DNA of 64,000 bases. Origin: Planctomycetaceae bacterium (GTDB lineage Bacteria > Planctomycetota > Planctomycetia > Planctomycetales > Planctomycetaceae). The position numbers and the translations under genes were made by a program. Under the pieces are notes generated by a model. The model saw nothing but the letters and a program-made list of their open reading frames with translations. It did not search any database and was not told the DNA's origin. Positions within the stretch are counted from its first letter, which is position 1, and the number at the start of each line of letters is the position of its first letter. This document shows, in pieces, positions 51,780 through 58,967 of this stretch. Where the stretch lies: assembly GCA_017795105.1 (NCBI GenBank), contig CP051247.1:5915001-5979000 (forward strand), in the 5' to 3' direction.

Positions 51780-52679
51780 CTAGTTCGGCTTGAGCGGCGT
51801 GATTTTCCGCTCAGCGAGATATTCTGGTCGCGGCGGGCGATCGCAGAACGGTTCGACCAGCCCGTTGTTCACGGCATTGTAAACGGCAAACACATTGTTC
51901 CGCGGCGTCGAGCTGAGATTTCCCGATGAGCCGTGCATCGTGTTGCATTCAAAGAAGATGACGGAGCCGGCCGGCCCTTTCGGCGCGACGATGCCGTGTT
52001 CGTCGATCATCTGTTCCAGGGCTTCTGCATCTGGGACACCATACTTCTGACGTCGCAACGACTTCTCGTAATGGTTCGAGGGAGTCTCTCCGATGCAGCG
52101 GATGTAGTGTTCGTGCGAGCCTGGAATCAGCATCAGCGGCCCGTTGAATTCATGACTCTCCGTCAGAAGCAGAGAGACGCTAATGGCTCGCATCCGCGGC
52201 ATGCCGTCTTCGACGTGCCAGGTTTCAAAGTCGGAATGCCAGTAGAATTCCTTGCCTTCAAATGCTGGCTTGTAGTTCACCCGGGACTGAAGAACGTAGA
52301 CGTCTTCGCCCAGCAATTGGCGAACCCGGTCGAGTAGTCGGGCGTCCTGAAACAGTTCCTGAAACACGCGACTGTATCGATGCATTCGAAAGATGGAACG
52401 CACGGTTTCAGACTCAGGCTCCTTCACGATTCCGGAACGATTCGCCGGCCAGTTCTCGACCAGCGATCGCGCTTCGGTCAGCAGCTCGTCAACTTCGTCC
52501 TGTGAGAACAGGCCGGAAGCAAACAGGAAACCATCACGTTTGTAATGGTCAACTTCGGTGGCACTGAGCGGACCGGAAGTCCCCTCGCTGACAATGGGAT
52601 CGATTCGAGGAACACGCTCCCAGTCGGAACTGGTCCGTGAATGATAGGGATCGTCGGTTTTGTAGATGGTTGCGGTCAT
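51780..52679 (-). CDS. ectD: Ectoine 5-hydroxylase
   Basis: 299 aa from the ATG at 52679, which gives the standard EctD length (about 300); a longer frame lacks family sequence. Fe(II)/2-oxoglutarate dioxygenase of the PhyH type. The EctD signature FYWHSDFETWHVEDGMPRMR holds iron ligands His148 and Asp150; the third, His249, is in NTMHGSSGN. It converts ectoine to 5-hydroxyectoine. It is separated from ectB by 378 bases and a terminator, so it is its own transcription unit. Confidence 0.93.
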   Translation of the reverse strand: MTATIYKTDDPYHSRTSSDWERVPRIDPIVSEGTSGPLSATEVDHYKRDGFLFASGLFSQDEVDELLTEARSLVENWPANRSGIVKEPESETVRSIFRMHRYSRVFQELFQDARLLDRVRQLLGEDVYVLQSRVNYKPAFEGKEFYWHSDFETWHVEDGMPRMRAISVSLLLTESHEFNGPLMLIPGSHEHYIRCIGETPSNHYEKSLRRQKYGVPDAEALEQMIDEHGIVAPKGPAGSVIFFECNTMHGSSGNLSSTPRNNVFAVYNAVNNGLVEPFCDRPPRPEYLAERKITPLKPN

Positions 52680-53057
52680 TTTGTCCTGCCTTCGATTCGA
52701 GTTGGTGTCTGGGATCTGGGGCACGGTCAAGGCGACGGAGTTTACGCCTCGCGCAGCAACGGCAATGCACCGTTGCATCGTGAGTTTTCAGGCCGGTCGC
52801 AGGCGTGTTGAAAAGAGAACTCAACTGCAGCTGCTGTTCGGCAATCAGAAGAAGCCTCTCGTTTAAGGAGAGTGCATACTTTGTACCAAGAGTGATCTCA
52901 TGTTCTATGTCGTCGTCAACGTCCTTCGGTTTGCCTTGCCATCCTGTGTATGGAGAGCACCTGGCCGCGGCAACTGGGGGATGAAATGGGTATGAAAGAA
53001 GAGCAGGCGGATCGAATATTCCGACCCGCCTGCTCGACGTACTTAAGCAAAATTGCT
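52680..53057. other. Gap between ectB and ectD, no ectC
   Basis: 378 bases. Ectoine synthase (ectC, about 390 bases) normally follows ectB, but no frame here is long enough on either strand and no cupin-like sequence is visible. It holds the ectB terminator at 52990-53035 and should hold the ectD promoter. Confidence 0.75.
52990..53035 (-). terminator. Rho-independent terminator after ectB
   Basis: On the minus strand a perfect 10-bp stem (GAGCAGGCGG at 53001-53010 with CCGCCTGCTC at 53026-53035) is followed by TTCTTTCAT. It lies just past the ectB stop. Confidence 0.75.
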
Positions 53058-54320
53058 TCAGGAAGCGACAAGATCTTTGGACAGTGCCGCTTCGAGGCTC
53101 TCAGCGAGAATCGAAAGTCCCTTCTCGAGCTGCTCGGAAGGAATCGTGAGCGGCGGCAAAGTTTTCAGCACTTCATCGCTCGGTCCGGCCGTCTCGATAA
53201 TCAGACCACGTTTGAATGCTTCATGAGAGACCTCATTGGCCAGTGAGGGGTCAGCAAACTGAACGCCCTGAATGAAGCCACGTCCGCGAACTTCGCCATC
53301 GGCCTGTCCCGCGAGATCGAGCAGGGTATTGCGAATGATACGCGCGTCCCGATTCACTTTCTGGGTCAGAGCGTCGTCTCGCCAGAACTGATCCAGAGCC
53401 GCCGTCGCGGTGACGAAGGCCGGATTGTGACCCCGGAAGGTACCGTTATGCTCGCCCGGATTGAACACATCCAATTCGGGTTTCATTAGCGTAATGGCGA
53501 AGGGGAGTCCGTATCCGGAGAGTGACTTCGACAGGCAGACGATATCTGGCTCGATACCGAACGGCTCGAAGCTGAAGAACGGGCCGGTCCGACCACATCC
53601 GACCTGAATGTCGTCGACAATCAGAAGGACATCGAACCGTTTGGCGAGCTCTGCCAGAGACTGAAGCCAGGTACGGGAGGCGACATTGATGCCACCCTCG
53701 GCCTGAACCGTCTCCAGAATAAACGCAGCCGGGAGATCCATCCCGCTACTGGTGTCTTCCAGGTATCGCTCCAGAGCGGCGATCGTGTCGGCTTCGGTGC
53801 CGAGGTAATCGCAGTACGGCATGTGAGTCACGTTGCTCAGCGGCACGCCGGCACCAGCTCGCTTGCCACCGTTTCCGGTCACGGCGAGTGAACCGAGCGT
53901 CATCCCATGGAAGCCGTTGGTGAAGGAGACGACGTTAGTTCGTCCGGTCACCTTGCGAGCCAGCTTGAGAGCGGCTTCAACGGAGTTCGTTCCGGTTGGC
54001 CCGGGGAACATCACCTTGTATTCCAGGTTCCGTGGCTGCAGGATGACTTCCTCGAACGTGGTGAGGAAGCGTTCCTTGGCCTGGGTGGACATGTCCAGCG
54101 CGTGGGTGACGCCATCGCTCATCAGATAATCGACAAGCCAGCGTTTGATTGACGGCGGGTTGTGGCCGTAGTTGAGTGCGCCGGCACCGGAGAAGAAGTC
54201 GATGAATTCTTCGTCGTGTTCGTCCACCAGAACGGCACCACTGGCGGTTTTGAAGACGGTGGGAAACTGGCGGCAATATCCGCGCACGTTGCTTTCAAGG
54301 CGTTCGAATGTATCGGTCAT
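53058..54320 (-). CDS. ectB: L-2,4-diaminobutyrate:2-oxoglutarate aminotransferase
   Basis: 420 aa, the usual EctB length. Class III PLP aminotransferase: SGAGALNYGHNPPSIKRWLV, FPGPTGTNSVEAALKLARK (phosphate loop), FTNGFHGMTLGSLAVTG, VDDIQVGCGRTG, PLP lysine in CLSKSLSGYGLP (Lys265), and FRGHNPAFVTATAAL. It makes diaminobutyrate from aspartate semialdehyde, the first step of ectoine synthesis. Twelve bases after ectA on the same strand. Confidence 0.95.
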   Translation of the reverse strand: MTDTFERLESNVRGYCRQFPTVFKTASGAVLVDEHDEEFIDFFSGAGALNYGHNPPSIKRWLVDYLMSDGVTHALDMSTQAKERFLTTFEEVILQPRNLEYKVMFPGPTGTNSVEAALKLARKVTGRTNVVSFTNGFHGMTLGSLAVTGNGGKRAGAGVPLSNVTHMPYCDYLGTEADTIAALERYLEDTSSGMDLPAAFILETVQAEGGINVASRTWLQSLAELAKRFDVLLIVDDIQVGCGRTGPFFSFEPFGIEPDIVCLSKSLSGYGLPFAITLMKPELDVFNPGEHNGTFRGHNPAFVTATAALDQFWRDDALTQKVNRDARIIRNTLLDLAGQADGEVRGRGFIQGVQFADPSLANEVSHEAFKRGLIIETAGPSDEVLKTLPPLTIPSEQLEKGLSILAESLEAALSKDLVAS

Positions 54321-54332
54321 GGCGATTCCTCT

Positions 54333-54875
54333 TTATGAAGAAGGAGTGCCCGCGGGAGCTTTCGATCCATCGAGAGGTCCAAGGCGGAGCAGTGGTTCTG
54401 ATTCGTGGTCTCCGAACAGGAAGTCTGAAGCGGAGAAGCCTTCGCTTTCGTTGAGTTCCACGTCGAGGTGTTTAGCCAGCGAGTGAAACAGCTTGCGAGA
54501 GGCGAGGTTCGAAGGCGCTACGGTCGCCTCGATAAAGCTGTGGCGGCTCACAGGACACCGCGTGGCGAGATCCTGCAGCATACGCAGTGCCAGACCGCGT
54601 CGCCTCATGGAACGGCAGACACCAACCTGCCACACGAATAGAACATCCGGGGTTGCAGGAGGGCGATAAGCAGTGACAAAGCCTACAATTCGCGAGTCTG
54701 CTTCGGCCACAACGCAGGTCTCTGCGAAGTCTCGACAAAGCAGCATGTAGAGGTAGCAGGAATTCTCGTCGAGAACTCCCGAGTCGCTGACCAGCTTCCA
54801 GATCGCGGAAGCATCGGCGACAGTCGGCTTGCGAATCGACAGCGTCTGAGTGTCGGGCTCCGTAGAGTCAGGCAT
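54333..54875 (-). CDS. ectA: L-2,4-diaminobutyrate N-acetyltransferase
   Basis: 180 aa from the ATG at 54875; a GTG at 54914 is also possible but gives a non-family extension. GNAT fold with the EctA pattern: LSIRKPTVADASAIWKLVSD, LDENSCYLYMLLCRDFAETC, VVAEADSRIVGFVTAYRPP, FVWQVGVCRSMRRRGLALRM (acetyl-CoA loop) and a C-terminal FLFGDHESEPLLRL. It forms N-gamma-acetyldiaminobutyrate, the substrate of the missing EctC and a compatible solute in its own right. First gene of the ectAB unit. Confidence 0.93.
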   Translation of the reverse strand: MPDSTEPDTQTLSIRKPTVADASAIWKLVSDSGVLDENSCYLYMLLCRDFAETCVVAEADSRIVGFVTAYRPPATPDVLFVWQVGVCRSMRRRGLALRMLQDLATRCPVSRHSFIEATVAPSNLASRKLFHSLAKHLDVELNESEGFSASDFLFGDHESEPLLRLGPLDGSKAPAGTPSS

Positions 54876-54940
54876 TCTGAGCTTGTCATGTACCACACGA
54901 AAAATCGGGGACACGCTCCCGCTTGATTCCGTGCGTTAGA

Positions 54941-54973
54941 AATAATTAGTGTTGCAATTATTTGCTCAGCAAA
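54941..54973. promoter_or_regulatory. Candidate MarR/EctR operator in the ectA-symporter gap
   Basis: Two adjoining palindromes: AATAATT-N8-AATTATT (54941-54962) and TTTGC-TCA-GCAAA (54961-54973). The AT-rich block stands out in a GC-rich region between divergent ectA and symporter genes, where an ectoine regulator would act. Confidence 0.45.
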
Positions 54974-55092
54974 GAATATACGCTCCTGCAGATGCGTCAA
55001 GGGCTTTTTAACGGACCTCTGCCAGCAAACTTCCGATTTCCCGAGATTGCCCTCTCATTCCGGAGATCTGGTGAACAATCGATGGGAATTTC

Positions 55093-56577
55093 ATGAGTAT
55101 GGTCATCATCAGTTTTCTCTTTTTTCTTCTGGTGTTTGTCCTGATCGGGGTGGCATCGGTTCGGCAAAAATCGAACAGCACGGGCGATTATCTGCTGGCC
55201 AGTCGCTCCGTGCCGCCCTGGCTGGCGGCTCTTTCCGCGGTCGCAACCAATAACAGCGGATTCATGTTCATCGGGCAGATCGCCTACTCGTATCGGGTTG
55301 GTATTGAATCAGTCTGGATGATGATCGGCTGGATTGCCGGGGACTTCGTTGCCTGGCTGATTGTGCATCCCCGCGTGCGGCATCAGTCGGAAGAAGCCGA
55401 CGTGGCCACGTTGCCGGCCCTGCTGGGACAATCGCGTCAGGGGTCTCAAAGACTGGTCGTCGTCCTGGCCGGTCTGCTTACGTTTCTATTGCTTGGCGTG
55501 TACGCCGCCGCTCAGTTAAAGGCGGGAAGTACGGCCCTGCAGACGCTGTTCGGATGGGACCCGCAGGTTGGGGCGATCATCGGCGCGGTGATCGTCGTCC
55601 TTTACTGCTTTTCCGGCGGAATTCGAGCTTCGATCTGGACCGATGCCGCCCAGTCATTCGTCATGATTATCGCCATGGTCGTGCTGCTCGTCGCGGCCAG
55701 TTTTCACGTCGGCTCGCCAGCCGATGTCTGGGCCAATCTTCGCGAACAGGATCCGACACTTGTCCAGTGGATTCCGCAGAACCTTGCGTTTGGGTTCACG
55801 ATGTACCTGCTCGGCATGATCTTTGGCGGTTTTGGAGCAGTGGGCCAGCCTCATATTCTGGTTCGCTTCATGGCACTCCGCTCGGTCGACGAAATTGCCC
55901 GGGCCCGCACAATCTACTTCATGTGGTTCGTGCCGTTCTTCATCGCCAGCATTGCAGTCGGACTGTATGCCCGAGCCTTCATGCCGGACCTGCTGTCAAT
56001 CCCGTTGACGGAAGGCATGTCGGTTGCCCAGGCGACGGAACTGGCCATGCCAGAGATGGCCCGTCGACTCCTTCCCGATGTCCTGCTCGGACTGGTTCTG
56101 GCCGGACTGTTTTCGGCAACCATGTCGACGGCCGATTCCCAGATTCTGGTCTGCTCCGGCGCTATCACGCAGGACATCAATCCGAACTGGAAAGACTCTT
56201 ACATCGCCGCGAAGATCGCGACGCTGGCCGTGACATCACTCGCCTTGTTTGTTGCTCTGTACGCCGGGCAGGGAGTCTTCTCGCTCGTGCTGATCTCCTG
56301 GTCGGCCCTGGGAGCAGGCCTGGGCCCTGCGCTCATTCTGCGGCTTCTCCGTGTGCCGCTGTCAACATCGACGATCACGTTGATGATGTTCGCAGGGGTG
56401 GTCACGGTTGCAGCCTGGAACATGTCGGGCTACGACGGCGACATCTTCAAAATGCTGCCCGGAATGGTCGCCTCGATCGCCATGTGGCCGATCGGAACGC
56501 TGATCGACCGCATCACTCCCGGTCCGACTGCGATCGAACAACATGCCGAACCGGTGAGTGAACCAGTCGAGGAGTAG
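55093..56577 (+). CDS. Sodium:solute symporter (SSS/PutP family)
   Basis: 494 aa with about 13 TM helices. SSS features: DYLLASRSVPPWLAALSAVA after TM1, NNSGFMFIGQIAYSYRVGIE, the core FSGGIRASIWTDAAQSFVMI (family SGGLxAVxxTDxxQ pattern), GAVGQPHILVRFMALRS and LAGLFSATMSTADSQILVCS. This arrangement is close to Na+/proline carriers. Divergent from ectA with a shared regulatory region, so Na+-driven uptake of proline, ectoine or a related compatible solute is likely. Confidence 0.93.
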   Translation: MSMVIISFLFFLLVFVLIGVASVRQKSNSTGDYLLASRSVPPWLAALSAVATNNSGFMFIGQIAYSYRVGIESVWMMIGWIAGDFVAWLIVHPRVRHQSEEADVATLPALLGQSRQGSQRLVVVLAGLLTFLLLGVYAAAQLKAGSTALQTLFGWDPQVGAIIGAVIVVLYCFSGGIRASIWTDAAQSFVMIIAMVVLLVAASFHVGSPADVWANLREQDPTLVQWIPQNLAFGFTMYLLGMIFGGFGAVGQPHILVRFMALRSVDEIARARTIYFMWFVPFFIASIAVGLYARAFMPDLLSIPLTEGMSVAQATELAMPEMARRLLPDVLLGLVLAGLFSATMSTADSQILVCSGAITQDINPNWKDSYIAAKIATLAVTSLALFVALYAGQGVFSLVLISWSALGAGLGPALILRLLRVPLSTSTITLMMFAGVVTVAAWNMSGYDGDIFKMLPGMVASIAMWPIGTLIDRITPGPTAIEQHAEPVSEPVEE

Positions 56578-56583
56578 AGCACA

Positions 56584-56678
56584 TTGCTCTACCGGGTCGC
56601 GACGTATGAGCGTTAATAGGTCTGCAAATGACCATTTCACGTCGCTGAAGGCCGCTCCTCTTATACGAAGTCTGAACT
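56584..56678 (+). repeat. 95-bp intergenic repeat, copy B
   Basis: Partner of 33231-33325, 75 of 95 bases identical without gaps. It begins inside a small palindrome (TAGAGCA-CAT-TGCTCTA) and lies between convergent symporter and SulP genes, 22 bases before a long hairpin. Confidence 0.8.
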
Positions 56679-56700
56679 GGAGCCAGTCGCTCAAACGCAG

Positions 56701-56743
56701 ATCCGCATAAGTTGTCGCCCGCAACGCGGCAACTCATGCGGAT
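56701..56743. other. Long imperfect hairpin between convergent genes
   Basis: An 18-base arm (56701-56718) pairs with 56726-56743, 16 Watson-Crick pairs plus one wobble and one mismatch, with a seven-base loop. No T-run, so it is not a standard terminator, though it may stop transcription or protect 3' ends. Confidence 0.65.
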
Positions 56744-56772
56744 GGAACGGCTACGAAAGCGAGCAAACTTCT

Positions 56773-58491
56773 CTAGATCATCTTCGTGATGTGGAAGTGC
56801 AGATCCGGGGAGATCTCGACATCAGAAAGATGATCGGCTCGTTCGAAGATGCGACGGCAATCCGGGTTCAGGTTCTGCAGATGCAGCGTCTTGCCTTCCT
56901 GCCGGTAGCGTTCGGCGAGCCGATTGATCGCCTCGATGGCAGACTGGTCGTAGACGCGGGAAAAGTAGAAGTCGATCGCCACGACGTCGGGATCGCTGGC
57001 TGGATCGAACAGGTCGCGGAAGCTGCTGATTGAAGCGAAAAACAGCGGGCCGTGCAGCTGGTAGACCTTCTTTTCGTCTTCGAAGTGAATGTCGGCCATC
57101 ATATGCGTCGCATGATTCCAGGCGAAGATCAGGGCCTGGACAACGATTCCCAGCAGAACGGCGATCGCGAGGTTGTGGAACAACACGGTGTAACCGGCTA
57201 CGAGGACCATCACGATCACATCGCCGGCTGGCACCTTGTTCCAGGTCCGCAACGTGCTCCATTCAAATGTGCCGATCACGACCATGAACATCACACCCAC
57301 CAGTGCCGCCATGGGCACCATCGAAATCACGGGCTTCAGCACCACGACAAGAACGAGAAGTCCCACAGCAGCCACGATGCCGGAAACGCGACTGCGTCCA
57401 CCGGAGTTGATGTTGATCAGCGACTGGCCGATCATCGCACAGCCCCCCATTCCGCCGAACAGGCCGCAAACGATATTGGCTGCCCCCTGTCCGATACATT
57501 CCCGGTTTCCATTCCCGCGGGTTTCGGTAATCTCATCGATCAATGACAGGGTCATCAGCGATTCAATCAGACCGACACCAGCCAGGATGAGAGAGAAGGG
57601 GAGGATGATAAAAAACGTCTCCCAGGTGAGTGGGGCGAGAGTGTAGCGCGAGTCCAGAAAGAACAGCATCGGCAGCGGTTCATCGGCTGCTGTAACGCTG
57701 GCGACGGCTGTGTCGATCTGCGATTGATTGAGCCCGGAAATATCGACGTGACCGTGGGCATCGGTCGTCGCGATTCCGCTGTGAGCTTCGGCTGCCGCTT
57801 GCTGGACGGCTTTGGCTCGCAGGTTGTTGGCAACCAGATCGTCCACGGTCTGGACGACATTCGCCTGCCCAGCCGGCGCCCAACTCTGCGGAGCGTACTG
57901 ATTGATTCCGATCGAGATGATCGAGACCACGATGATGGCGGCCAGCGAACTTGGCACCGCACGAGTAAATCGCGGCAACAGAATGATGATCGCCATCGTC
58001 AATGCGACCAGAGTTCCCATAACTGCCAGTGGAATGCCCTGCAGATACGTCATGGCACCGTGGGAACCCAGCGTCTTGAAACTGCCGAGCTGGGCCAGAC
58101 CGATGACGATGGCCAGTCCGTTCACAAAGCCAAGCATCACCGAATGGGGAACAAGGCGAATCAGTTTCCCCAGTCTGCAAATACCGGTGAGAATCTGGAT
58201 CAGTCCACAGAGGATGACGGCGTAGAACAGGTATTCGATTCCGTGGAGTGCAACCAGGGAAACGACAACCACCGCCATGGCTCCGGTCGCTCCGGAAATC
58301 ATCCCGGGACGTCCACCGGCGATTGCGGTAATCAGGCCGATGAAGAAGGCGGAGTACAGCCCGACTGTCGGCGGAACTCCCGCGACGAAGGCGAAGGCAA
58401 CGGCTTCCGGCACGAGAGCCAGAGCCACGGTCAGGGCAGCAAGTACATCGTCTTTGAGCGAAGCGGAATGCTTCGTGAAGTATCCAATCAT
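56773..58491 (-). CDS. SulP-family anion transporter with STAS domain
   Basis: 572 aa. The N-terminal TM region opens with LTVALALVPEAVAFAFVAGV and GLYSAFFIGLITAIAGGRPG, SulP hallmarks. GGMGGCAMIGQSLININSGG is the typical TM8-TM10 segment, and the STAS domain occupies about 470-560 (YQLHGPLFFASISSFRDLF). A Gln/Ala/His-rich insert of about 60 residues (near 220-280) sits in a loop between TM helices and is unusual. Bacterial SulP proteins carry sulfate, bicarbonate or dicarboxylates. Na+-bicarbonate uptake is possible; substrate not determined. Confidence 0.92.
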   Translation of the reverse strand: MIGYFTKHSASLKDDVLAALTVALALVPEAVAFAFVAGVPPTVGLYSAFFIGLITAIAGGRPGMISGATGAMAVVVVSLVALHGIEYLFYAVILCGLIQILTGICRLGKLIRLVPHSVMLGFVNGLAIVIGLAQLGSFKTLGSHGAMTYLQGIPLAVMGTLVALTMAIIILLPRFTRAVPSSLAAIIVVSIISIGINQYAPQSWAPAGQANVVQTVDDLVANNLRAKAVQQAAAEAHSGIATTDAHGHVDISGLNQSQIDTAVASVTAADEPLPMLFFLDSRYTLAPLTWETFFIILPFSLILAGVGLIESLMTLSLIDEITETRGNGNRECIGQGAANIVCGLFGGMGGCAMIGQSLININSGGRSRVSGIVAAVGLLVLVVVLKPVISMVPMAALVGVMFMVVIGTFEWSTLRTWNKVPAGDVIVMVLVAGYTVLFHNLAIAVLLGIVVQALIFAWNHATHMMADIHFEDEKKVYQLHGPLFFASISSFRDLFDPASDPDVVAIDFYFSRVYDQSAIEAINRLAERYRQEGKTLHLQNLNPDCRRIFERADHLSDVEISPDLHFHITKMI

Positions 58492-58967
58492 CAGGTATTC
58501 CGTAGAGACAGATCGAAGCGAGTGGAGAATCTCCGCAGGGAATCAGCGCGGACGACTCTCGTCTCAGAAAGCATGTAAGACCGAGTGGAGCTCTTAACGG
58601 GAGTCCACTTCAGATAAGCAGGCGGAAGCATCGGCCAGCATTGATGCGGGCATCAGATCAGTTAGCCGAAAATCGCAATATCAGTCAATTACATCGGTCG
58701 CAGAGAAGGATCCGGAGAAAATTCGCGGAAGGAACATGCTCTGCACGGTATCAGGCAGAGGCGAGGCGAGACTTGTAAAGCGTTCTAACGGATCGACGGA
58801 GATTTCTAAAGCTGTAACTGCCCGATTCTCTTCGAAAAACCTCGAATCCAAAAATGGCGATCTATTCAATCGTTCTCGATCTGAACTCAGTTATGCTAAG
58901 AAATAAGCAGTCTTGGATGCGATCGGGGTGAAACAGTGGATCGGACAGGGCAGGAGAGGAGCCGGAA
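58492..58967. other. Intergenic region between SulP and methyltransferase-esterase genes
   Basis: 476 bases, the largest gap in the window, between divergent genes. A 62-codon minus-strand frame at 58681-58869 has no good ribosome site or recognisable product, so I do not call it. No strong hairpin or copy of the 95-bp repeat. Promoters for both genes are expected. Confidence 0.5.

Noticed and set aside
52680..53057. Hidden or degraded ectC between ectB and ectD
   Set aside because: The gap is shorter than ectC, contains a terminator, and shows no ectoine-synthase sequence in any frame I could read.
58681..58869. 62-codon minus-strand frame in the largest intergenic gap
   Set aside because: No convincing ribosome site, composition or neighbour coupling.
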